The notes under the pieces were generated by a model. The model was not told the DNA's origin. It searched no databases and saw only the letters and a list, made by a program, of their open reading frames with translations. DNA of 64,000 bases from Opisthorchis felineus (taxonomy: Eukaryota; Platyhelminthes; Trematoda; Opisthorchiida; Opisthorchiidae). The DNA lies in NCBI GenBank assembly GCA_004794785.1, contig SJOL01006391.1:548957-612956 (forward strand), written 5' to 3'. The stretch's first letter is position 1. Each line of letters begins with the position of its first letter. A program made the position numbers and the translations under genes. Shown here one piece after another: positions 40,270 through 51,212 of this stretch.

Positions 40270-43200
40270 CTGCGAAGTAAATAAAATACGAAATAAATCT
40301 AAATGAAAGTGACAAAGAAAAATGATGAAGCTGAATGATACAGTAAGCAAGCCAGACCAGGATCACTCAAATCACATTGTTCCGCTGCGGTGGTACTTCT
40401 GCGTACGGCTGCCCAAAACCCGAAAAAACTACGGGAGCTGAGCTAGTGTCAGTTTGCCTATGCATTTGTAGTCGAAAATTTAGGGGTGGATTCCAACTAA
40501 GGACTTTCGGTACCTCGCGCCGTATACGCCTGTGATAATGGAGAGTACGTCGAGATGTGCGCGGTGGCGACAAGCATTCGTGTAGAAGGCAGAACTACAA
40601 CGAAATAAACGAGAAATTGCTCCCATCAGAAGGGTTTTAATACCTACTTCGAATTCTGATCATTAAACTTGTAAGGTTCACCAGCTGTACGGCGCTTACC
40701 AAGGTAAGCTAGTTCCGGCAGCAGGTACTCCCTCTCGGAGCATGCAACAAAGGCAGAGTAATTAACCGAGTACACGTCAGAATGTAAGCGCTGTCGACTG
40801 CAAGCCAGTACCAGCAAACTCAGCTGCGCTGGTCATTGCCGTCTCCCTGGATAGAGACCCCGAGACGGGACACATCGATGGTTAGAGACAGTGTCAGACA
40901 TGGCCCAGTCACGCTCGTGCATCCAAGCGATTGCCCTGAATGCACACCTCTCTTCCCAGTCTCCCCACTGAAAAGTCCACTGTTTACTTGTATTTACGTA
41001 TCAATTACATCAGCTACCGCCTTCAATGCGCAGCTATCTACCCTACCACTCCAAATCATCGGTGAACGAAACTGTGGCAGCTAGAACCACTGTACGGCAA
41101 GCACGTGGTTTTTGCAGCGGATGATGTCAATTGAACTACAGAAGGTCTCACTAGAATAGAAATGTTTTCATGAATAATATGGAAGATTAGTGCAAACTCT
41201 CATCAGATATATATTTACAACATGGTAGTAGCCCTCATTCAGTCTTTCCGTGATGGCATCATTCGCACATTTGTGTATAAAATAAACGATATCAGCAGAA
41301 TATCACCGTTCGCAAAAAAAGAGAAACAGGGCATATCCAAGTAGCGACGAGCAGCAGGAACCAAACACGCATTTTTAGGGATCAAATGGGAGAAAAACGA
41401 ATGCATTACGAGAAAAAAGCGACCCAATCTTATACGGATATCGGTAAAAGTACAACAGATCGACCTTGGCTTATCAAAAGAACAGGTAAAGTACACAAAC
41501 TCCAACACAAGCGGTCGACAACTCACGTGATGGCAAATATAGATCCCAGGACGAGCAGCTCCAACACCAATCAGCTGCGCGCATGCGTACAGCTAATATC
41601 AAGGCACGACCAGCGCAGGTTAATAAACCTACCTTAACAATGCACGCGCAAAAACTACTACAAGCGATATGAACCGTGAATGGTCAGACGTCAGAAAATC
41701 AGGACAGCGTTGAGGCAGTCAGCTGATTTGAGAGCGCGTATGGGAGAAAACTAGAACGCAGACATGATACGACTATGTGGATCCATGCAAGCTTACAAGA
41801 CAGGCTGGTACGTTGGTGCTGACGTAACCAGTGTGGTGCGCACGTCATACGTCCGGGCGCATGCGCGTCACATTAAGTCATGTGCTATATTCGATCTCAA
41901 TCCCGTTCGGGTTGGTGTTGATGCACTACGCCACAAAACAGCAAACAGCTCAGCTAGGAAACTTGTGCATTTGGCAGAAAGAACATGAACACTGGCGCGT
42001 CGAGAGGCAAGATGATCATAGTTGTTTTGACATAACGACACGCAAGTCATAAAATATATCCATCAGCACCGAAAAATTGGTAAAACGGGGTCTAGTGAAA
42101 GCCCAAAATAGGTAGAGAATTTCGAGAGTGAATACACCACTTCCTATGGAACTTGATATACTGGAACGCCCGAAGCACGATGCGGTACACAGTGATCGGA
42201 TGAAGAATAAACCGATCACCGTTCTGGTAAAACTCAGAAGTTTCGAGCTCAATTCTTCGTCCAACATCATAAACGGGAGACTTAGTTGGGTTACAGGTGA
42301 GTCTACTGTCAAAACCAAAATGGTATGCAGATTAGTGTATAAATACACTTCTGAAGCCACCACGATTCCGTCATTCCCGTATGGCATCAACTGCTTTGCA
42401 CCATTGGATCATCATCACCATTTTAAAAAACTGCTACTAGAAGGAATAGTGTCCCCTTTGAAATCGAAAAAACATGCACCTGAACACGTGTCAGCTCGTT
42501 TTATTCACCGGTTCGCTCCATTTGAGAATACGGCGAGAATACGAGAATACGGACACCCCCAAAGAATGGCAACAAATTCCACCAGATATCCATCTGCTCG
42601 CTACGGCTGCGAAGATCTTCACAAATCCATCCGTCAGAGGCAGAGCTGGATTGTTGATCAGATGTTCCTCCCAACGGTGAATATTGAAAAATTGCGTTTT
42701 ATGTTTCAAGAACCAACGATAGAGTGCCCTTGACTCCGGCCGCGGTGCGACGTAGAGTGTAATGCTGAACGACGGAAGAATCGCTGAACTAAGCTTGAAG
42801 AAGTCATGCTACGTTGCTCTCAAGGCTTGAATACGAGTGAAGAGTAGCCTCCAAAAAATCGCAAATAGGTTCATCTGTGTCAGGCTTGTACACACGCTGA
42901 TATTGATAACCATCCACCACACAAAGCGTGATGTTACGAATCGGATGACCATTAGTACTCTCTGGATGCACGATTGCCGCGCAACTCGAAGGAAGCACCA
43001 GAGCCGAGATACTCCCTACCTACCTAACTAGACAGGAGCAGTTAAAAAGCTATGATTGGTTAGAACCATGGACCTTCCAAACAGTAGTTTCGCGCCTTAA
43101 ACAATAAACTACCTGGAGTTTGAATTGCAAATCGGATAGTTAGAGAACTGCAAGAAATAGCACCTGTTGTGGCACTTAGGGTCCGTTTTGACCCAAGGTG

Positions 43201-46200
43201 AAAAAGCCTGCTACACCTGCCTTGATTCGCGTTGAGTCCTTAAAGAAAAGCACTTTTCTAGTACGGAACTTTGAGCTCTACTGAAAGTTGTTTATAGTTT
43301 TTGGACACACTGTCCAAGTGTTAGTAGAAAAGAACTTAAATCAGCCAATCTGGCTATCATACAAAGACAGAATAGTATACACTTTTCTCAGGAGAAACTA
43401 ATTCTGAGGGACGAAATTCGTAAATAACGATGGTGCATTACCTATTACACCACGAATAAAGCTTAAAAACCCATGGAAATTCGGTTGTACAAGGGAAAGT
43501 AAATAGGAACTAACCAAGCTGAGTCATTCTAACTCACTATACGAAGCACGTACCAACTTGCCCACTATCTGATACACAGATCAAGCAGAACAGTAATCTG
43601 TCCACATTAGCCCACATGTTTTGGATACTTGCTTCAAATGTTGAACTTCAACTTCCTCTATCGGGAGTAAAGCCGTTGTGTGCTTTTTTCGGAGAGCGTT
43701 CGGGACACCAGTTGCATTTAAACGTGGACAAGGGAACGAAAAACTTTCCAGTAGGACTCGGAATTCCGTATTGGAAAAGCACATGCTTATAGGAACAAAA
43801 TACGTATTGAGATCAGAATATTTTTCTTTGGGTCATATTAGACCCGAAACACGAATTAAGATGGCACGGCTCGAACATCACCTGAAAGTCAATGTGTTTC
43901 GAACCCGCTTAGCACGCAACACAAGTTTCATGAAGTAAAACAAAAGTGGTCACAAGTTTAGTGAACATGTGCGCCACGTGAAAGCTTGGATGTCATGAAT
44001 TGAATGGAAACGGAGAAAAGTGAGAAGAACGGGTGATCTGAATAGGGGTCCGCAAACTATGAGTGAACGCAAAAGCAGAAATCGGATGAATCACATAGTC
44101 ATAAGTGACCCTGGTTTCGAAGTAATCGGGTCTAAAGAGAACTAAGGGCGGGGTGAGGTTTGGGATGTAATTCCATGTACGATGTCCCACTGCGCCGACC
44201 TGCACAGGTCCACGCACTATTTTACCCCACAGACTACTGTATTTGTCAACCATGTGAAAAATGGGCTGCAGCATGATGTCTGAGCTTGTGTCAGCCAGCC
44301 CACAAATGAGGACGCACTGGCTGTTGTATTGTCCATGAGACGTGACGATCACGTACACAGTGGATCAGACGGCCCAACGCACAGTATAATCCAAGGAAAA
44401 AACGGCTCGATGCATAAGGTATTGGAACAAATAATATTACTGTATGTAGTGGAGGCAGTTGTCAAACAGTTCTTTTTCCGTAATGGCGCGATCATCCTGG
44501 TTAGTCTACACCAGAGGTGAGCGGAGTTAAAAAAATGTATTCGATTTATGGTCAACTGTCCCAACTTCAAATCAGAGAGAATTCGGTTGAAAGATATCAT
44601 CACAACAAAATCATGTATAGTGGAGATAAAGTTGACATCAAAATGTTTTCCTTACTATCCATAATGAATGTACTTGCTTCAAAGAATAATGATAATCGTT
44701 CAGCTGAAACACCTTTTGGTGTGTGGCTGCCATACCAGAAGGAAGCAAGAGGGACGAGGTAGGGTTTGAACCACGGACCCTCCAGTCAGTTTTTTTGTAC
44801 AATGAGTTGGGAGGGAGGGAGAAGGCCGGTGAGCGAGGAGCTGCAAGGGCAAATGATACTTCCCGGTTGCCCAGGCCGAAGAAGGGGGTTTAGTTGAGGT
44901 AGCCCACCTTGGGCCTTTGACTCAAAAGTCTGACTCACAAGGCAGTGGAAGGATGTAGGGTTGTGTTCGGGGACCCTGCCCCTAGCCTCTGACTCAAGAG
45001 CCTGGACCGCGAGACAGCGGTTGTTAGGGTTTTAATTGGGCCCTTCCCGGAGCCAATGACTCAATAGTCTGACCAACTTGGCTGTAGGGGGTCGGCCTGG
45101 CCCGGGGGCGCAGGGAGTAGGGCATTACTGTCTCACTCCTGATGCGGCTGCGCACAGTAGGTGCCTTTTGAGCAGCACCGGAATCTTTGCCTTCAAAAGT
45201 ATTTCGACCGTATTGAATAATGCGCCGGCGGTCACGGTCAACCGTTGGGCGATCGGTGTGCGGATTTTAGGGCCGACCTTTTCTAATCCATCCTTCCTCG
45301 GGGGAAGGCAGCATCGCTGCTTTCATACATATGGACGTGCTGGTCGCCTGGGGGAAACGCCTTACTGCCTTCACACTCCTATCGCAGAGGACAGTAAGAC
45401 TTTACCTACAGACCGCCTCGTAATACGATTACTCGCAGTACGGGGACTCGCTGTTCTTCGTCGGGCTGCTCCCCGTTGGCCTTCCTAGCATGGTTGAACC
45501 TTAAGGAACTGAGTTCCAGCCAGTATAGCCCGTAGGATCATTGCAGCACAGAAGCCCGACCATCACGACAAGGTGACAGCTTTAGGTCGGTCTTCCAGTC
45601 AGTAAGTTCACACCTTAACCACTGAGCTATCTGGAGCTCGCAGTTGCATCAGATGGGAATCTATGTCTGGAGAACAAAACGAGCTAGATGCAAAGCACCC
45701 TTTATGAGTACTAAGGGCAGATATCTAAATACTGTTGCACTGAGTTAAGAAAGTCAATCGATTAAATAAGCAACAAGACGCGCCTCAAGTAAACATCGTT
45801 TCCGATGCATTCACGCAGACAAAAACACTTCAAACAACTCAAGTGCAGTTCGGCCGTAAACGCACTGTGACGTTCATCGTCGTTCAGGTGCTGAACCAAG
45901 TGGAATTTAGGTTGCGGTTAGCCTACTGTCCTATCACACTGTCACTGTAATTTAAATTTCCTTCGCGCACATTGCTGTCTAACAGGTTGTTCCATGGAGG
46001 TAGGTTCAGTAAATACGGAAAACAGCTTTAACAATCGATCGCTCTGTAAAATACTGCAACAGATGCAGCCGGACAGCCATTGGACGAAAGCGAATTAAAG
46101 GCTAGCACGTGAGGTGTGACCTGATTTCTAGACTGTCACAACTAAGAACATACCACGTCCGTCTGCTACGGATGGCCATGTAATATACACGCACACTATC

Positions 46201-49200
46201 GGCTAACGCATCGAATTCACGCGACAAAATGGTCATTGGTGATCATCTAACCTGGGCAATCTGTGCAGAGCATACACGTAAACCCATATACCGCGATTAT
46301 CACCTCAGACATCGAAGATCGTTGTTTTGCTTTCACTCGTACAATCTGAACACTGAGGTGCGTACGTGGCCATAGAATCGGGATGTTCGTGTCTTGCTCG
46401 CCTATCAGCAGGGACATAGGCAGACAAAGTGAGTTGGATCGTGAATAAGTGTAAGTTTCGCACTCGCTCAGGCACCGGAAAATATGACTGTTCCACAAAT
46501 GGAATACCCTAAGTACTCGGAACATTACGTGCGGAAACCTCTCTACTTCTAGTGAATATGAACGTCATGGACAGACCCGTGGCGTCTTTTTTTAATCAAA
46601 ACAAAGGGTACCGAGAGGGTCCAATCTCAGTTCTCAAATCATCAGAATGGGTACGTATATTCGTGTCTCAGAGGTTTCCGGACACCGAGTTCCAAACTCG
46701 CAAAAGTACTGGCCATAGCATCCGCAGAGTGAACTGTTTGTGGACTCAGGGTGACTTATGTGAAACAACTGTATTGTTCTGTATACAACCGACGGTGGGA
46801 TAGAAAGATGGGTTGACCCTTTATTACGACTGTCTTCAAAACACATAGGCGAGAAGCTTCCAGTCGATCAGGACACCTGCGACACAAAGGTCAGATAAAA
46901 AGGGCGGAGATATGTCCACAGCCAAAAAATTACCAAAACAAAAACACCATGTCACACAGTAACCTACCGATCAATGGCATTTATACTGTTAGTTTCTATC
47001 CGCATTGTCTGATTGAGTGCTGGGGGTAGACACCTAGGGTGTTTGTGGTAAGTCAGTGCTAGCTCCCACTCCCTGTCTCATCTTCCTTTCCATTATAGGG
47101 TTTTACTTAAATAAATTGGCATGATTAGAGAACAGTGAAGCACCTGTATTTCTTGATGATGATACCGTCAGTGATGGTGATGACGATGAGTAACCGATGC
47201 TTTGTGTGGCGCAGTAACCTCCACAAGCCCTGAACCGTGCAATAGGATACGATAGTTATAAGTGCATCAGTTATTTAGTCATCAAATATACGGAGATATG
47301 GAGTGACGACGGTCATGCATGACTCCAGTGAAAACAATGACGACGAAAGCTGTTAATTTGAGGAGGCATATGTTCGGTATTTGCATGGTTTTAAGATAGC
47401 TAGGTATAAAAGGAAGCTGATTTGATACACACACAGAATGTTCTCCGAACCTCACACGACACAAGCCCAGCATGTGGTGAAGTGTACTTTAGTTAGCCAG
47501 TTCGGCTACAGAGTGACACATGTACACAAGCAGTAGATCGATTAAACACCATATATTGCAGGGTTTCTAACCATGTACACGAAGATCACGTGGGCCCATC
47601 CAGGAAGGCATGAAAACCATCACGCTCAGCTGAGCAGTGGGCACATTGCCACAGCAATGCCAGCCTCTCGAGGATCCTCCACCAACAAGGATTTGGACGG
47701 GGGAGCAGAGCATAGGTGGCACATATCCTAACGACCATAAATAGGCAAGTTATATCTGCAGCTCTACTGATTCCGACTTAACAGCGACCACTCGCTAACG
47801 GACCATGTCAGTGAGGACACCCTGAATTCAAGCTAAAGGCCGTTGGCTTGTTCGCTGAGCAACCAACGAATATTTAGGCTACCGGAGCTACCAACATTCT
47901 CCTCAACAACGGTGTAACATGCTGTAAAGATTTGTGGCACCTCAAGAGCACGACGTCTACAGACTTGATAGTTGGTACGAAACTGTACACTCGAATCGCC
48001 AAGGCAAACGTTGCATTCGGTCACTCATACAAATGCGCCCGAAGTAACCAGAATATGCCCTCGAGTATCAAGGTCTCAGTGCACCGAGCTGTCGTAATTC
48101 CTTCTTTACTGTATGGCAGTGAAGTATGGTTGGCACACTAGAGGGCTCAGAAAATTTCACGTACAAGGCCTGCGTAAGATCTTCCAGATTCGATGGTTAG
48201 ACCGAGTTCCAAAAATTGAAGTTTGAGAATGATCCAAGGATGGGCCGTGTGAAACGAATGGCCGATAGCCATATCACGAAACAAACCACATTCTGGAGGA
48301 TGACCGGAAGGAATTCCACCACTGCAACAGCCCTCAGACACGCCTAAAAAGCTACGATTTTGTTTTCAGGTCTTGGCAATTCTGATACGTGACAGAACGG
48401 CCTGGCGAACTTCCGTTCGCGTAGGCTTGAACAGGTTTGAGGCTGAGTTATGATGCTCAAAACACGGACACATGGGCCCATGTAGTTCGTGGGCGCATGT
48501 CTGAGTAGACAGACTCGATCGTTACCAGCGTTTGCACCCTAAACTATTACGGAAGCACTGGTGAACTGCCGACTAAAATATATATCAGCTTGACTCTCTT
48601 GTCGTATTACGAGATGATAGCAGCATAATCCACCACCTGGTTGTGTACTCGCACCCGAATGGCACAGGAATTGGCATATGCCCGAAACCTCGGCTACGAT
48701 AATTTTGTTGGAAGTGCAGCAAACCACTGAAACTTGGAGGAATTTATTGAAGACGCCAGGATCTGAAGGTAAAGAACTAGTGCTGGTGCACAATATTATG
48801 CCACCATGCTTAAGTTAGCTGGTGGCTTCAACAGGCCCCTGAGTCTTTACCCAACAATTTATACCCTCGGGTCGACATCGGCATCAGCGATCTGCACGCA
48901 TCATGCAAATATAAACCGATGTGGTGCAGGCGTCCAGTGCAACGAGTAGTGCTGGGGTGACCCTGAGGATCACACTGAATTGAATCTTTGTTTCTTGTCA
49001 GAAAGGTCAAGGGTAATCAAACAACCAGCCTGAAGGGAAAAGTCTTACTCTTTGCTGTTATAATCATAGTAGGGTGTCTAGCTGCCACGCCAACCGAAGG
49101 AAGCACAAGGGCTTAGATACTGCCAGATGCCGAGGTTGGGTTCGAAACACGGACCTTCCAGCCGGTAAATTCGTGCTTTAAACACTGAGCCACTTTGAGC

Positions 49201-51212
49201 CCGGTGCTTCCCTTAGGCAATCAGCATTTCAGAATTTATAGAAATGGCGTTTCTAATTTTCCCCGGGGAAGGACACGTTACAGAAAATTGACTCTAAAAA
49301 CCGAACGCTCCGATCGTCAAACGGTTGACGCTGGCGGCCGGTGAACTAAGTAACACGGTCGAAGTGATTTTAAAACCGGAGTCTGGTGCTGCATCCAAGC
49401 TACTGCCTTTAATGCATAGCTCTCTTCCCAATCCCCCCACTTAAACGTCCACCGACAGACATGTATTTACGAACGAATTTATCAGCATCCACCTCCAATG
49501 CGCAGCTACCTACCCCACCTCCTCAAATCATCGGTGAACGAAACTGTGACAGCTACAACCACTGTACGACAAGTACACGGTTCTTACAGCTGATAATGAT
49601 GATGATGATGTGCGCAGCCGCATTAGGAGTCACCTACTTATGTCTTACTGCCTGCGCCCTCGGGCCAGGCCGCTCTCAACAGCCAAGTGGGTCCGACTAT
49701 TGAGTCATTTGCTCCTGGATGGGTTCCTCAAGAGAACCCTAAAAACCGCTGTCTCGCAGTTCAGAGACCGGAAGCAGTCCCCGAACAAAACCCCACACCT
49801 TGTGGGTCAGACTTTCGAGTCAAGGGGTCCAGGTGAATATCTCAACCAAACACACTTCCTCAGCCTTGCAGCGGTTGTTCACCGGCCATCACCCACAAAC
49901 TCTCTCTCCCTTCGAATGATGCACTGCGATCTAGCCATCTGTCAGACTATAACTATTGCTCCTTGTGTAAACTATCAACCCCCAAAATAACCCATTATTA
50001 AGCTCAAGAGATCTGATTCAAAATGCAGCCTTCAGTGCACTCACTATCGAATTGGGCGACGGTTAGCTCTTGCCCAGACCTTGCTTTCCCGTTCTGTCTA
50101 TGTACGTTCGGTTCCCGAAGCACACATGCAAGGCCCCACTTTGGTTGTGCACCAAGAGGCCGCTTAGGACAAGCTCTGTGGTGTGGGGTTTCCATGCGTA
50201 GGGAGAATCACGTAAACCCCACCCAGGAAGGCGCGAAGACCCCGAAGCGTTACACTGGACAGTAGCTATTTTGATTCCGCGGTGTCACGACATGGCGTCC
50301 TTCGAAAACTTTGCCTTAATGAAAGTTTGTAGTGAAAAACATGGCTTTTTTCGGTAAACGGTGTTCGGGTAGTACATCCTTCAACCAGTCTAATCTGATA
50401 AGTCTTATCTTCGGCTTGAACGAATCCGGAACATCACCTAGTATCCACTTTCGGACTGTTTCAGTAGGTACATATCTGGCAGTGCCCTTCGTCAACCACT
50501 TCTGAGTCTAACTGTAGGCCAGGGGTTGATATCCGAAATGGTTTGAGTGTAAATCGACAGAAACTAGGATGGCTGGTAGACGTGAATGCAATAAAACGAA
50601 AGCAGTCCAACTAACCTTTTACTTTCATGACGTATTCAGATGGCTTGAACATGAACAAGGAGGCTGCGTCACTGTTAAGGGGGTCAGTTGGATTTGGATA
50701 GGCGAGCAGCTGAGGTAGGAAAGACTCGAAGATATTGGTAAGATCTGTACTCAGTTTGATGAGAAAGAACAACCTACCATAAAGGGCGGACCATTGCTGG
50801 TTGATCACATCCAAGCAAACCGTTCCAGAACTAAGAAAGTTAGCAAACAGAGCTAAACCTACGCTTCATCGATGTTTGGATGGTATATTTTGTTCATAAA
50901 TCCTGATGGGTTGGTGAAAAAATAGAATGAATCTTACCAATGGAGGGGGACTTGAAAGGGTATCTCTCGGGAAGATCCACGCGAACTTTCCAGATTCCAC
51001 CCTCATAAGGTGCTGAGAAGGTAACTCAATACCACACACACTTACTCTCAGCAGGACCAAAGAATTTAACCATTAATTCATTGGCAGCACCAAGAACAGT
51101 CACCTCATAATTACTTTCCATCCTGAAAGAAAAACTCAACATTATCTTGGAACACGTACAGTTTGATCACATCCGTGTTCATTCGTTTTTTCCCGGGACT
51201 AGGAGAGCACAT
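40136..51212 (-). CDS. UBE2H: Ubiquitin-conjugating enzyme E2 H (complete gene, 7 exons)
   Basis: E2 enzyme: it accepts activated ubiquitin from E1 on a cysteine and passes it to E3-bound substrates, in cytosol and nucleus. Exons on the minus strand are 51160-51212, 51046-51122, 50938-51012, 50863-50902, 50778-50830, 50616-50744 and 40136-40269. Together they give 561 bp, or 186 residues plus TGA; human UBE2H has 183. All junctions have GT/AG borders and keep phase. The UBC fold fills residues about 12-150. Visible marks are PYEGG (45-49), the YPFKSPSIG stretch, HPN (76-78) and catalytic Cys87 in [28 protein letters not shown] follows at 101-118. The tail (151-186) is acidic and serine-rich and ends KDMEL, as in animal UBE2H. 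The start ATG is supported by an in-frame TAA 18 nt upstream (51228-51230). Family members modify histones and act with the CTLH/GID ligase; that role is known of the family, not seen here. Confidence 0.97.
40918..41130 (+). repeat. Retroposon-like repeat, copy A
   Basis: Direct repeat of 49390-49600. Both run atccaagc, ctctcttccca, caatgcgcagcta, then atcatcggtgaacgaaactgtg, cagcta and aaccactgtacg. They share roughly 75-80 % identity. Confidence 0.75.
42128..42733 (+). other. 201-codon open frame overlapping dispersed repeat copy 3
   Basis: This is one of the longest open frames outside the BEL element, in the sense opposite to UBE2H and inside its intron. Codons near 42263-42345 ([20 protein letters not shown]) align in frame with copy 2 at 30719-30800. 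The positions kept are IIN, R, WV, E, KT, VC and VY. This suggests a fragment of a mobile-element protein, not a host gene. No domain is recognised and no splice or promoter evidence was found. Confidence 0.35.
42263..42345 (+). repeat. Dispersed repeat family, copy 3
   Basis: The sequence aacatcataaacgggagact...gtatgcagattagtgtat aligns with aacatcataaacgagaggtt...gtttgcaaatgagtgtat of copy 2. Confidence 0.65.
42972..43120 (-). repeat. tRNA-derived SINE copy
   Basis: Read on the minus strand it has a degraded box-A zone (ccaggtagtttattgtttaaggcgcg), then tggaaggtccatggttctaacc (box-B-like). Further on come agtatctcggctctggtgcttccttcg and cgcggca. The same order occurs at 49090-49205. Confidence 0.6.
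44742..45642 (-). repeat. Composite SINE/GC-rich retroposon
   Basis: On the minus strand the right end (45591-45642) is a tRNA-like head: ctccagatagctcagtggttaaggtg, then actgactggaagaccg. The left end (44742-44795) has gactggagggtccgtggttcaaaccctacctcgtccc, a box-B-like part. The GC-rich body 44800-45160 is the inverted partner of 49605-49925. The long plus frame here (45078-45488) follows from the GC-rich composition. Confidence 0.6.
47560..47700 (+). repeat. Repeat copy shared with 50185-50270
   Basis: Both contain agatcacgt / gaatcacgt, then cccayccaggaaggc, then gaaaacc / gaagacc, in the same orientation. The family is unknown. Confidence 0.45.
47930..48450 (+). pseudogene. Decayed LINE reverse-transcriptase C-terminal fragment
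   Basis: The plus strand, with frameshifts, reads [20 protein letters not shown], then [16 protein letters not shown], and near 48370-48430 [23 protein letters not shown]. These correspond to the C-terminal part of common animal LINE reverse transcriptases: RI-KA--AF-RL, the LLYG-E-W motif, and the final DR--WR--V--G---FE motif. The segment has internal stops and is 5'-truncated, and lies in the UBE2H intron opposite to the gene. Confidence 0.75.
49090..49205 (-). repeat. tRNA-derived SINE copy
   Basis: The minus strand reads aagtggctcagtgtttaaagcacg (box A-like), then ctggaaggtccgtgtttcgaaccc (box B-like), then cagtatctaagcccttgtgcttccttcgg. This is the best-preserved of the SINE heads in the window. 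Confidence 0.7.
49390..49600 (+). repeat. Retroposon-like repeat, copy B, ending in a (gat) tract
   Basis: Direct repeat partner of 40918-41130. It ends with gataatgatgatgatgatg (about 49591-49609), a microsatellite tail of the kind seen on retroposons. It abuts the GC-rich repeat 49605-49925. Confidence 0.75.
49605..49925 (-). repeat. GC-rich repeat, inverted partner of 44800-45160
   Basis: Its reverse complement carries atggccggtgaacaa, tgcaagg, gtctgacccacaaggtg, cgagacagcggttttta, atgactcaatagtcgg and cttggctg...cggcctggcccg. The same blocks run in the same order through 44830-45140. Hallmarks of retroposition other than the adjacent microsatellite are not visible. Confidence 0.75.
50185..50270 (+). 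repeat. Repeat copy shared with 47560-47700
   Basis: gaatcacgtaaaccccacccaggaaggcgcgaagacc parallels agatcacgtgggcccatccaggaaggcatgaaaacc. Confidence 0.45.
50616..51212 (-). CDS. UBE2H: UBE2H exons 1-6 separated by five mini-introns
   Basis: Six exons of 53, 77, 75, 40, 53 and 129 bp are separated by introns of 37 (51123-51159), 33 (51013-51045), 35 (50903-50937), 32 (50831-50862) and 33 bp (50745-50777). Donors read gtacgt, gtaagt, gtaaga, gtaggt and gtaggt. Acceptors end ttctttcag, ccttctcag, cccatcag, ctttcttag and gagtacag. Exon 4 (50863-50902) is only 40 bp and codes for the stretch around HPNIDEA. Exon 5 carries the catalytic cysteine. The last donor, at 50615, opens the long intron. 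Confidence 0.96.

Larger units (their letters stand above)
40270..50615 (-). other. Last intron of UBE2H (10,346 bp), rich in retroposons
   Basis: It starts with a gttagt donor after Lys142 and ends with a cgcag acceptor. It is about 300 times longer than the other five introns. It contains repeat copies listed separately (40918-41130, 42263-42345, 42972-43120, 44742-45642, 47560-47700, 47930-48450, 49090-49205, 49390-49600, 49605-49925, 50185-50270). The rest shows no recognisable gene on either strand. Confidence 0.9.

Noticed and set aside
45078..45488. 136-codon plus-strand frame
   Set aside because: It lies in a GC-rich repeat body that has an inverted partner at 49605-49925. Stops are rare because of composition.
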